Source: an uncultured Lachnospiraceae bacterium
GTDB lineage: Bacteria; Bacillota; Clostridia; Lachnospirales; Lachnospiraceae
Length of the DNA: 64,000 nt
NCBI GenBank assembly: GCA_910588845.1
Contig: CAJURU010000003.1
Location: 60,373 to 124,372 of the forward strand
Direction: 5' to 3'
Shown here: positions 1-8,192 of the stretch, piece after piece
Position numbering within the stretch: the stretch's first letter is position 1
Layout of the letters: every line of letters starts with the position of its first letter
The notes under the pieces: generated by a model
Seen by the model: only the letters and a program-made list of their open reading frames with translations
Told to the model about the DNA's origin: nothing
Database searches by the model: none
Program-made: the position numbers and the translations under genes

Positions 1-265
1 CTCCGGTAGGAGACCTAAGGCATCCTCCCAGCTTCGCTGGGTCCCTCCTTAGGTCCTTTTACTTCTTTGGCTCCGGTAGGAGACCTAAGGCATCCTCCCA
101 GCTTCGCTGGGTCCCTCCTTAGGTCCTTTTACTTCTTTGGCTCCGGTAGGAGACCTAAGGCATCCTCCCAGCTTCGCTGGGTCCCTCCTTAGGTCCTTTT
201 ACTTCTTTGGCTCCGGTAGGAGACCTAAGGCATCCTCCCAGCTTCGCTGGGTCCCTCCTTAGGTC
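1..265. repeat. 70-bp tandem repeat, 4 copies (last truncated), each a nested hairpin
   Basis: Units begin at 1, 71, 141 and 211 and read identically; the fourth stops after 55 bases at 265, and the first may continue beyond the left edge. Inside a unit GACCTAAGG (12-20) pairs with CCTTAGGTC (47-55), and CCCAGC pairs with GCTGGG around a TTC loop (about 27-41). The outer stem is followed by CCTTTT, so each unit resembles an intrinsic terminator on the + strand. Units abut with no unique spacers, so this is not a CRISPR array. A decayed relative lies at 31099-31154. Confidence 0.95.
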
Positions 266-427
266 ATATTATACCACAATTGCAATGATAATGATGAATT
301 TCTTTGTTTAGAGGCATATATTTTGTTAAAAAAGCGTTAAAATTCTCATTCCTTCTTGAAACACGAATTTCTTCGTGTTACAGTTAATCTGAACCTATAT
401 TAATCGTTATGATACAAAGGAGTATAA

Positions 428-1501
428 ATGAAAAAGGAAAATTTAAAACGATTATTGCACGATTTCAACGTCACTATCGGACTGCTGGCATTGACCACCG
501 GACTCACCTTTATTCTGCTTCTCCATGTCTCCAACAATCCCGCAAACGCTGCACTTTTCTACATTATAGGCATAATCACCATTGCAAACTGCACAAACAG
601 TTACCTTACCGGCATTTTTGCTTCCCTCTGCGGAATCATTGCCCTCTACTACTTTTTTGCTTATTTTAGTATAAACTATTCTATGCAAAATTATCCGACA
701 ACTTTCTTATGCATGATGGTGCTTTTCGTAATTGCAGGCTACGCAGCTTCCCATATTAAACAGCAGGCACTAGTTCTCTCTGCCCGTGAAAAACAACTTA
801 TGGAGGCGGAGAAAGAAAAACTCCGTGCAAATCTTCTGCGTACCGTCTCTCATGATCTGCGTACTCCTCTGACCGGCATTCTGGGCGCCAGTGCATCCCT
901 GGAAGAAAATTGGGAAAACTATAAGAAAGACGAATGCTTAGAACTTGTTCACAACATCCACGATGATGCTGACTGGCTTCTAAATATGGTAGAAAACCTC
1001 TTATCCGTCACTCAAATACAGACAAAAAATTCAAAATTGAATATGTCGCCGGAAATACTGGACGAAGTAGTAGCAGAAGCGGTCACACGACTGAAAAAAC
1101 GTATGCCGGACGTTAAGATTGATGTAGAAGTTCCCATGGAAATCTTAATGATCCCTATGGATGCTATGCTGATTGAACAAGTCCTTATCAATCTTATGGA
1201 AAACGCGTTGACACACTCGCATGGCAGCCGCCCCATACGTCTGGTAGCGGAAAATCAGCCGGACCATATTCAAATCCGGGTGATTGATTATGGCGTTGGC
1301 CTCAATGAAGATCAGCTTGAACATATATTTGACGGAACTTACTCTGAAACCGCCCATTCCGATGTTCATAAGGGAATGGGTATCGGGCTTTCCCTCTGCC
1401 ATAGTATTATCACGGCGCACCACGGCACAATCAGCGCACGGAACCATGAGGAAGGCGCAGAGTTTCTGTTTACACTGCCAAAGGAGGGAACGCATGAATA
1501 A
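428..1501 (+). CDS. KdpD-like sensor histidine kinase (DUF4118, short form)
   Basis: This 357-residue membrane kinase has about four hydrophobic segments in residues 15-110 matching the DUF4118 region of KdpD. A short coiled linker, the phospho-acceptor box SHDLRTPLT (His about 142) and a HATPase domain with N-box NLMENALTHS, DYGVGL and GMGIGLSL follow. The large N-terminal KdpD and universal-stress domains of classical KdpD (about 900 residues) are absent, as in many Firmicutes. The start has AAAGGAGT upstream. The stop overlaps the next gene by 8 bases, so the two are probably translationally coupled. No kdpFABC genes are visible, so the signal and target (potassium is the family precedent) are unproven. 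A small hairpin at 360-379 lies in the leader. Confidence 0.85.
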   Translation: MKKENLKRLLHDFNVTIGLLALTTGLTFILLLHVSNNPANAALFYIIGIITIANCTNSYLTGIFASLCGIIALYYFFAYFSINYSMQNYPTTFLCMMVLFVIAGYAASHIKQQALVLSAREKQLMEAEKEKLRANLLRTVSHDLRTPLTGILGASASLEENWENYKKDECLELVHNIHDDADWLLNMVENLLSVTQIQTKNSKLNMSPEILDEVVAEAVTRLKKRMPDVKIDVEVPMEILMIPMDAMLIEQVLINLMENALTHSHGSRPIRLVAENQPDHIQIRVIDYGVGLNEDQLEHIFDGTYSETAHSDVHKGMGIGLSLCHSIITAHHGTISARNHEEGAEFLFTLPKEGTHE

Positions 1502-2210
1502 ATTCAATGTATTACTTATTGAAGATGAGAAAAATATCTGCAATTTTATTTCCAAAACACTCTCCTCACAAGGCTATCGGGTGAGCTGTGCCTCCACTGG
1601 CAATGAGGCTCTCTCTCTCGCAACCTCACTGTGCCCGGATATACTTTTGCTGGATTTAGGACTTCCTGATATGGACGGTATGGAAGTTATACAACGCTTC
1701 CGTACCTGGTCCAATCGTCCCATTATCGTAGTTTCCGCCCGCACACTGGAAATCGACAAAGTACGCGCCCTTGATGCTGGCGCAGACGACTACCTGACCA
1801 AACCCTTCGGTATTTCTGAATTGATGGCAAGAATCCGCACCTCCCTGCGACACAGCAACCCGTCCGCAAACAACGGCAATACCATCCCTCATCTCTATCG
1901 GGCAAAGGGTCTGGAAATTGATTTTTTTAAGCGCATGATCACAATTGATAGACAGTCCATACACTTGACGCCCATCGAGTATAAGATTGTTGCGTTCCTC
2001 GCCCAGAATTCCGGCAAGGTAATGACCTACTCGGCGGTAATGAACAGTGTATGGGGTCCCTACGCCGAATCCGATAATAAGATTTTGCGTGTAAATATGG
2101 CGAATATCCGCCGAAAGCTTGAAAAAAACCCAGCAGAACCCATCTACATTTTTACAGAAGTTGGAGTTGGTTACCGCATGACAGACGATGAAGCCGCCAT
2201 ACAAAACTAA
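1494..2210 (+). CDS. OmpR/KdpE-family response regulator
   Basis: This is a 238-residue regulator starting at the ATG inside the end of the kinase gene, preceded by AAGGAGGG. The longer upstream frame is an overlap artefact. The receiver domain occupies residues 1-120, with acidic pocket EDE (10-12), phospho-acceptor D54 in LLLDLGLPDMDG, a conserved Ser (VVSARTLE) and Lys (LTKPF). A winged-helix DNA-binding domain follows (about 140-235, with LTPIEYKI and GVGYRM). It is the cognate partner of the adjacent KdpD-like kinase, and its target promoter is not identifiable here. A weak intergenic stretch after it contains the promoter of the next gene. Confidence 0.88.
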   Translation: MNKFNVLLIEDEKNICNFISKTLSSQGYRVSCASTGNEALSLATSLCPDILLLDLGLPDMDGMEVIQRFRTWSNRPIIVVSARTLEIDKVRALDAGADDYLTKPFGISELMARIRTSLRHSNPSANNGNTIPHLYRAKGLEIDFFKRMITIDRQSIHLTPIEYKIVAFLAQNSGKVMTYSAVMNSVWGPYAESDNKILRVNMANIRRKLEKNPAEPIYIFTEVGVGYRMTDDEAAIQN

Positions 2211-2242
2211 GAAATCTTTCATAATTCTTTTCATTTTGTTGA

Positions 2243-2270
2243 TTGCATTTATATTTTAATTGTGTATAAT
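2243..2270 (+). promoter_or_regulatory. Sigma-A type promoter of the deacetylase gene
   Basis: TTGCAT (2243-2248) and TATAAT (2265-2270) are separated by 16 bases, followed by a purine about seven bases on. The predicted transcript start near 2277 lies downstream of an alternative start at 2260 and so supports the ATG at 2317. Confidence 0.6.
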
Positions 2271-2316
2271 AAGGGCAGACGGAACCTCATACATAATAGA
2301 AAAGGACTATAGGAAA

Positions 2317-3435
2317 ATGCATAAGAAAAGAAGACGAAGAAGACAAAATGATATTTTACGGATTATCATCTATGTGATACCATTACTTTGTGTGATCGTG
2401 GCTGGTATAGGCGTTGTCCGCTCATTTACTGCTAACGACAACAAGATACAGCAGGAACAACCAGATTCAGAAAAACTTTCTCCTAATTCTGAGAAAGACC
2501 TCTCTAACGACACGCCAACCGGAGAAACTGAGACCGACGGCACATTGACGGATGACAAACAAGACGATAAAAATTCCCCTTCCAAAGAACAGGATGATAA
2601 AAAAGACACGAGCGCTAAAGATGGACAGGCAGATGCCGCAAAAGAGTTTACTCTGGCAGATTTAGACAACCCGCAAGGGTTTGACGAACGGCCAACGGAA
2701 AACGGCATTGTGCTGGAAAATGAGCAGATTGATTTGAATGGTTTGGACACCACATGCCTGGACTGGGGACAGGGCGGAGATTTAGACGAATATAACCGTC
2801 CGGCAGGCTGTATGCAGTACCAGGAGAAGTACGGCATGTACAACGCTTACTTTATCAAAGATGAACCGGAGAAAAAGGTTATCTATCTCACGATGGACGA
2901 GGGCTATGAATATGGCTGTTCTTCCCGTATATTAGATACATTGAAAGAGAAAAATGTACATGTCGTATTCTTCGTTACGAAACCTTACGCAGAACAGAAC
3001 CCTGATCTGGTACGTCGCATGATCGACGAGGGGCATGAAGTGGGGAACCACAGCGTGACCCATCCCGCCGCCGGCCTTCCCTCTCAGGATATTGAGACAC
3101 AGACCAATGAGATAAACGAAAACCACCGCTATATCAAAGAACAATTCGGCTATGATATGCACCTGTTCCGTTATCCAGCCGGAAAATTCAGCCAACAGTC
3201 GATTGCACTCATCAATAATCTCAATTATAAGAGCGTATTTTGGAGTTTTGCTTACCTGGATTATGATGTTGAAAACCAGCCGGACCCAGCCGAAAGCTTA
3301 CAAAAAATTATGAGCAAGCTGCATCCCGGCGCTATTTACCTGCTGCATGCAGAATCCGAGACCAATACACAGATATTGGGAGATTTCATTGATCAGGCAA
3401 GAGCCCAGGGATATGAATTCAAGGTCTTCCAATAA
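2317..3435 (+). CDS. Polysaccharide deacetylase, PdaA-like (membrane anchored)
   Basis: About 372 residues. A basic N-terminus and one hydrophobic helix (residues about 15-35) anchor it. A low-complexity Asp/Lys/Ser/Thr-rich linker (about 45-115) precedes a NodB-type carbohydrate esterase 4 domain (about 175-370). Motif 1 is TMDEG instead of the usual TFDDG or the TFDNG of PdaA. Motif 2, NHSVTH, supplies the metal His residues, and RYPAG is motif 3. PdaA-family enzymes remove acetyl groups from peptidoglycan in delta-lactam formation during sporulation, so cell-wall modification at the outer membrane face is likely. The start was chosen at 2317 because the promoter overlaps the longer frame. 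The unusual motif 1 leaves the exact activity uncertain. Confidence 0.82.
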   Translation: MHKKRRRRRQNDILRIIIYVIPLLCVIVAGIGVVRSFTANDNKIQQEQPDSEKLSPNSEKDLSNDTPTGETETDGTLTDDKQDDKNSPSKEQDDKKDTSAKDGQADAAKEFTLADLDNPQGFDERPTENGIVLENEQIDLNGLDTTCLDWGQGGDLDEYNRPAGCMQYQEKYGMYNAYFIKDEPEKKVIYLTMDEGYEYGCSSRILDTLKEKNVHVVFFVTKPYAEQNPDLVRRMIDEGHEVGNHSVTHPAAGLPSQDIETQTNEINENHRYIKEQFGYDMHLFRYPAGKFSQQSIALINNLNYKSVFWSFAYLDYDVENQPDPAESLQKIMSKLHPGAIYLLHAESETNTQILGDFIDQARAQGYEFKVFQ

Positions 3436-3454
3436 ACGTGTCGGTACACTAGTA

Positions 3455-3491
3455 AGGGCCGTTGCGCTAATAATATTCGTGCAACAGCCCT
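3455..3491. terminator. Inverted repeat between convergent genes
   Basis: AGGGC-GTTGC (3455-3465) pairs with GCAAC-GCCCT (3481-3491) with one mismatch, across a 15-base loop. It sits between the deacetylase stop and the prfC stop. There is no clear T-run on either strand, so a terminator role is inferred from position only. Confidence 0.4.
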
Positions 3492-3504
3492 CTGCTTTCG
3501 TCAA

Positions 3505-5094
3505 TCAATTACGCCCAAACTCTGACAATTTAAGGCCTTCATTCCTATCAAGGGTCATACCCACACTCCAACTGTTGACAAACAACAATAGCGGGTTCCC
3601 CTTCAAATCCTGAATTTTTTTCATATCCGAGGTTCCTGTCAGTTTATCCATATCTATTTCCTTATTTTCAATCCAACGGATATGCTCATAAGGGAGCTGT
3701 TCGAGGCGGATATCTACATTGTACTCATTTTCCAGACGGTATTTGAGCACATCAAATTGCAGAACGCCGACCACGCCCACAATAATCTCCTCCATACCCG
3801 TATTGTACTCCTGGAAAATCTGAATTGCACCCTCCTGGGCAATCTGCGTAATTCCCTTCACAAACTGTTTGCGCTTCATCGTGTCCATCTGACGCACTCT
3901 TGCAAAATGCTCCGGCGCAAAGGTCGGAATTCCCTCAAACGCAAACTTATCGGCGGCGGTAGTAATCGTATCGCCAATGGAGAAAATGCCCGGATCAAAG
4001 ACGCCGATGATATCCCCGGCATATGCCTCCTCGATAATCTTTCGCTCCTGCGCCATCATCTGCTGCGGCTGTGAAAGCCGCATTTTTCGCTCTCCCTGGA
4101 TATGTGTCACTTCCATACCTGCCTCAAACTTTCCGGAACATATGCGCATAAAGGCGATTCTGTCCCGGTGCGCCTTATTCATGTTCGCCTGAATTTTAAA
4201 AACGAAAGCAGAAAAATCCGCAGAAAACGGGTCAATCTCTCCGATATCCGCCTTTCGCGGCAGCGGTGAAGACGTCATTTGCAGAAAATGCTGCAAAAAA
4301 GTTTCTACGCCGAAATTGGTCAATGCCGAACCGAAAAACACCGGAGAAAGCTCGCCTTTCGCCACTAAATCCATATCAAACTCTGCGCTGGCGCCGTCCA
4401 ACAACTCAATTTCTTCCAACAGCGTTTCCTTGTAATCCGCGCCAATCTCTGCCTCCAAATCCGCTGCGCCTATACTGATATTGCGCTGCACGCCCTCCTT
4501 GGTGCCCTTTAAAGTGTCGGCAAACGTCATAATCTCTTTCGTATTTCGGTCATAGATACCCTTAAAATTCTTACCGGAACCAATGGGCCAGTTAATTGGA
4601 CAGGTAGCAATGCCAAGCTCCTTCTCAATCTCATCGAGCAAATCAAACGTATCGTTGGCGTCTCTGTCCATCTTATTGATAAATGTAAAAATCGGGATAT
4701 GGCGCATCACACATACTTTAAACAGCTTCCTTGTCTGCGCCTCCACACCCTTTGAGCCGTCAATCACCATGACCGCCGAATCCGCCGCCATCAACGTACG
4801 ATACGTGTCCTCCGAGAAATCCTGATGGCCCGGCGTGTCCAGAATATTGATACAATATCCTCCATAATTAAACTGCAACACGGAAGAAGTAACTGAAATA
4901 CCCCTCTCCTTCTCAATCTCCATCCAGTCGGAGACGGCATGCCTTGCCGTCGCCTTCCCTTTCACGGAACCTGCCAGATTGATTGCTCCTCCATACAGAA
5001 GGAATTTTTCCGTCAATGTCGTTTTCCCGGCATCCGGGTGCGATATGATTGCAAATGTCCTGCGCTTTTCGATTTCCTTTTGTAAATCTGCCAA
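3505..5094 (-). CDS. prfC: Peptide chain release factor 3
   Basis: A translational GTPase of 529 residues, the usual RF3 length. G1 is SHPDAGKTT (about residues 18-26), the switch region is RGISVTSS, G3 is DTPGHQDF and G4 is NKMDRD. Domain II and the RF3 C-terminal domain follow. RF3 releases RF1/RF2 from the ribosome after peptide hydrolysis, using GTP. The gene stands alone in its transcript orientation, about 105 bases after the MATE gene's stop, so it may be read from its own promoter or from read-through of the deoB-MATE unit. Nothing unusual is seen. Confidence 0.95.
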   Translation of the reverse strand: MADLQKEIEKRRTFAIISHPDAGKTTLTEKFLLYGGAINLAGSVKGKATARHAVSDWMEIEKERGISVTSSVLQFNYGGYCINILDTPGHQDFSEDTYRTLMAADSAVMVIDGSKGVEAQTRKLFKVCVMRHIPIFTFINKMDRDANDTFDLLDEIEKELGIATCPINWPIGSGKNFKGIYDRNTKEIMTFADTLKGTKEGVQRNISIGAADLEAEIGADYKETLLEEIELLDGASAEFDMDLVAKGELSPVFFGSALTNFGVETFLQHFLQMTSSPLPRKADIGEIDPFSADFSAFVFKIQANMNKAHRDRIAFMRICSGKFEAGMEVTHIQGERKMRLSQPQQMMAQERKIIEEAYAGDIIGVFDPGIFSIGDTITTAADKFAFEGIPTFAPEHFARVRQMDTMKRKQFVKGITQIAQEGAIQIFQEYNTGMEEIIVGVVGVLQFDVLKYRLENEYNVDIRLEQLPYEHIRWIENKEIDMDKLTGTSDMKKIQDLKGNPLLLFVNSWSVGMTLDRNEGLKLSEFGRN

Positions 5095-5199
5095 AATAAT
5101 TCCTCACTTTCTATTTCTATACGGCAAAACAAAACCATCTCTGAATCCCATAACAAAGACGATATCGTTTGCTTAAACCTCAAATATCCTTCTGGCCCC

Positions 5200-6555
5200 T
5201 CATGCTTCCATCAGCGCCTTTTGCTTCCTTCGGACCAGCATAAAGCATACCATATTTACAGCCGCTGTCAAGACCCATGATACCGGATAAGAGATATATA
5301 ACGTCCACAGGCTCCGATGCTGTTGAAAAATCGTAAATATCCAAAACACGCGAAACGCACAGACGCCCAGCACAGACACCACCATCGGCAGCACCGAACA
5401 GCCGATTCCGCGCAGTTCACCCACGGAAACATCCATGATCCCGCACAGACAGTACATCGTGCAGATCACCGACATGCGCAAAAGTCCCACTTCAATGACC
5501 TGTGGATCCGAAGAATAAATGCCCAGAAGCTGATTGCCAAACAGATAAGCCAATCCGCCCAATGAAAGCCCTACAAACGTCACCAGGCCGAGACATTCCA
5601 AAAACACTCTGCCAATCCGCTTATAATTGCCCACACCGAAATTCTGGCTGGAAAAACTCAAGGCTGTCTGATGGAAGGTGTTCATCGCCATATAGATAAA
5701 CCCTTCGATATTCTGACCCGCCGTATTTCCGGCAACCGCCACAGAGCCAAAAGAGTTGACCGAAGACTGAATCAACACATTTGACAGGGAAAACACTGTG
5801 CCCTGCAATCCCGCCGGAAAACCAATGCGCATAATCTGCAACATTTTCTCCCGATTTATCCTAAGCTTTTTGAGCTCCACGCGACAGCCGCCCTCCATAT
5901 GCATCATGCACCGCAGTACCAATAATGCGGATATGCACTGAGAAATTACTGTCGCCAGCGCAACACCTGCCACTCCCAGGCCGCATCCAATCACAAAAAT
6001 TAAATTTAAAATCACATTGATCACGCCCGCCGCCATCAAATAATAAAGCGGCCGCTTGGTATCTCCGACCGCACGGAGAATAGAACTGCCAAAGTTGTAC
6101 AAAAGAAGTACCGGAATACCCGCAAAATAAATGCGGATATACAACACCGCCTGCCCCAGCACATCTTCCGGCGTTCCCATAAGTATCAAAATCTGCGGCG
6201 CCGCCAGAATACCCAACACCAGCAAAATCCCACCGCAGAGCAGGCTCAACACAATAGAGCTGTGCACGGTCTCACTCATATCCCTCTCTTTTCCTGCACC
6301 GTAATACTGTGCCACTAATACGTTGGCGCCAATGGAAAATCCAATAAACAGGTTCGTGAGCAAATTGATTAAGGCAGCGTTGGCGCCAACCGCGGCCAAG
6401 GCCGTATTTCCGGCAAACCTTCCCACGACAATCATATCCGCAGCATTAAACAAAAGCTGCAAGATACCGGAAAGCATCAGCGGAATCGAAAACGCCAGAA
6501 TCTTAGGAAACAAAGGGCCATTACACATATCAATCTCATAAGATTTTGCATTCAT
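5200..6555 (-). CDS. MATE family efflux transporter
   Basis: A 451-residue integral membrane protein with about twelve hydrophobic segments in two homologous halves. The N-terminal hallmarks LMLSGILQLLFNAADMIVVGRFAG and GANVLVAQYYGAG are typical of the MATE/DinF superfamily. It should export small organic cations or drugs in exchange for sodium or protons; the substrate cannot be read from sequence. Its ATG overlaps the deoB stop by four bases (ATGA), so the two genes are translationally coupled. This is an odd pairing with a nucleoside enzyme and could hint at nucleoside-like substrates, but that is speculation. Confidence 0.9.
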   Translation of the reverse strand: MNAKSYEIDMCNGPLFPKILAFSIPLMLSGILQLLFNAADMIVVGRFAGNTALAAVGANAALINLLTNLFIGFSIGANVLVAQYYGAGKERDMSETVHSSIVLSLLCGGILLVLGILAAPQILILMGTPEDVLGQAVLYIRIYFAGIPVLLLYNFGSSILRAVGDTKRPLYYLMAAGVINVILNLIFVIGCGLGVAGVALATVISQCISALLVLRCMMHMEGGCRVELKKLRINREKMLQIMRIGFPAGLQGTVFSLSNVLIQSSVNSFGSVAVAGNTAGQNIEGFIYMAMNTFHQTALSFSSQNFGVGNYKRIGRVFLECLGLVTFVGLSLGGLAYLFGNQLLGIYSSDPQVIEVGLLRMSVICTMYCLCGIMDVSVGELRGIGCSVLPMVVSVLGVCAFRVFWIFTIFQQHRSLWTLYISYPVSWVLTAAVNMVCFMLVRRKQKALMEA

Positions 6556-7715
6556 TTGTACGCCTCCAACAAATTGTGCCCATCAATCTGCGGCTCAATG
6601 CCAAAATACGCGAGCGCCGTCGCACCGATATCGGCAAACGTCGGCCGCGTGCCAAAATTCTGCCCGGCAGGAACATTCCGTCCATACATGACAAACGGCG
6701 TGTATTCACGCGAATGATCCGTAGACGGCGTGGAAGGGTCGCAGCCGTGATCCGCCGTAATCATCAAAATATCTTCATCTGTCATTTTATGCAAAATTTC
6801 CGGCAATCTCCCGTCAAAATAAGTCAGCGCCTTTGCGTACCCTTCCACATCATTTCTATGTCCATAGAGCATATCGTAATCTACAAGGTTCACAAAACAC
6901 AGCCCTTCAAACTCGCGCTCCATAAGAACAAGCGTCTTGTCAATGCCATCCGCATTGCCGCTGGTTCTCACAAAATCCGTCACACTCTTACCGGCGAAAA
7001 TATCATAGATTTTACCGACCCCTAAGACTTCCTTCCCATGTTCTTTCAACTGGTCCAGCATGGTTGTCTTAGGTGGAATCAGTGAAAAATCATGCCGGCG
7101 CACTGTGCGGCTAAAATTTCCTGGCTCTCCCTCAAAAGGCCGGGCAATGACCCTGCCCACGCCATGCCTGCCCACCAGCATATCACGCGCAATTTGACAA
7201 TACTCGTATAACTTCTCAACCGGAACAATTGCTTCATGCGCTGCTACCTGGAATACCGAATCCGCAGAGGTATAAACAATCAAATTTCCGCTTTTCATAT
7301 GTTCTTCACCGTAATCCTTGATTACCTCTGTCCCGGAATAAGGTTTGTTGCAGAGCACGCCGCGCCCTGTTTTCTGCGAAAATTCACGAATAATTTCCGC
7401 AGGAAATCCCTGCGGGTAAGTGGGAAGCGGCTGCGGTGAAATGACCCCGGCAATCTCCCAATGGCCAATCGTCGTATCTTTCCCCTTGGAAGCTTCGGTC
7501 ATCCTGGCAAACGCTCCCAAAGGAGATGCTTCCGGCGTTCCGATCTCTACGCCGTCAATATTAAATAACCCCAGCTTCCTCATATTGGGCATAGAAAAAT
7601 ATTTACTTGTAGAGGCCGCCCGCAAAGTGTTGCTGCCCTCATCTCCAAAATCCGCGGCATCCGGCATTTCTCCAATACCAACACTATCTAATACAATCAG
7701 AAATATTCGCTTCAT
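6552..7715 (-). CDS. deoB: Phosphopentomutase
   Basis: A 387-residue alkaline-phosphatase-superfamily mutase that interconverts (deoxy)ribose-1-phosphate and -5-phosphate in nucleoside salvage. Metal-ligand signatures are visible: the N-terminal DSVGIGEMPDA, TIGHWE, VDYDMLYGHRND and TADHGCDP followed by DHSREYTP. An AGGAGG-like site precedes the ATG. It is the first gene of a unit followed by a MATE transporter with a 4-base overlap. Its usual partner deoD lies elsewhere in this window (34062-34781). The upstream region to the divergent gene at 8193 is hairpin rich. Confidence 0.96.
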   Translation of the reverse strand: MKRIFLIVLDSVGIGEMPDAADFGDEGSNTLRAASTSKYFSMPNMRKLGLFNIDGVEIGTPEASPLGAFARMTEASKGKDTTIGHWEIAGVISPQPLPTYPQGFPAEIIREFSQKTGRGVLCNKPYSGTEVIKDYGEEHMKSGNLIVYTSADSVFQVAAHEAIVPVEKLYEYCQIARDMLVGRHGVGRVIARPFEGEPGNFSRTVRRHDFSLIPPKTTMLDQLKEHGKEVLGVGKIYDIFAGKSVTDFVRTSGNADGIDKTLVLMEREFEGLCFVNLVDYDMLYGHRNDVEGYAKALTYFDGRLPEILHKMTDEDILMITADHGCDPSTPSTDHSREYTPFVMYGRNVPAGQNFGTRPTFADIGATALAYFGIEPQIDGHNLLEAYK

Positions 7716-8192
7716 AATTACTGACCTCCTCTATCTTTTTCATTACCATTAATAATAGAACCTTTTTTCATTGTATGCAAGTAGGAAAAGAATGCGCCGT
7801 GCGCATTCTTCGCGCGCGAGCGGATTGCGAAGCAATAAACTTCATCTCCGCGAGCTGCGCATCTTTCTTTTTCTCTTAGTAGAAAAGACACTTTCACGCT
7901 CTAGCGTGACAAACTCTTTCCTACTAAGAGAAAAAAATCCCCACAGGCAGCTCCGTCGCTGCCTGTGGGGATTTCAAAAAGGGGAGGATAAGTATTTAAC
8001 CTTATCTTTGGTTCAAAGCTTTCATTTTCACCGAAAGAAAGAAGTGGGGGCTTTTTTCTTTCGGATAATGGTAGTATTGACCGTTTTTCCGCCTTTATAC
8101 AATCTTTTATAAATTTTTTATATTTTTTCTGTTTCTACTATGATAAAATATCAATATCTGTTTATTATTCTGAAAAGAAAGGCTAACGAACT
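7716..8192. other. Intergenic region between divergent genes, packed with inverted repeats
   Basis: No coding sequence is convincing here. Perfect inverted repeats are GAATGCGC/GCGCATTC (7791-7809 area), ATTGC/GCAAT (about 7833-7845) and a long arm pair 7868-7882 with 7921-7935, which encloses CACGCT/AGCGTG (7894-7907). The terminator-like palindrome at 7935-7974 is listed separately. The remaining stretch to 8192 is AT-rich and should hold the promoter of the downstream + gene (a TATGAT-like hexamer near 8139). AAAGG lies about 12 bases before its ATG. Confidence 0.7.
7935..7974 (-). terminator. 16-bp perfect palindrome with T-run on the minus strand
   Basis: The arms at 7935-7950 and 7959-7974 are fully complementary (core CCCCACAGGCAG) with an 8-base loop. 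On the minus strand the hairpin is followed by seven T. That is a textbook intrinsic terminator shape, but no minus-strand gene lies upstream of it. It could end an unannotated RNA, act in the deoB leader, or stop antisense reading. Confidence 0.6.

Noticed and set aside
1..265. CRISPR array
   Set aside because: Units are 70 bases, abut directly and have no unique spacers; there are no cas genes.
428..2210. Potassium transport operon kdpFABC-DE
   Set aside because: Only the kinase and regulator are seen; no kdpA, kdpB or kdpC genes are in the window.
2260..2316. Upstream start for the deacetylase gene
   Set aside because: A good promoter (2243-2270) overlaps it, so the mRNA would begin after this start.
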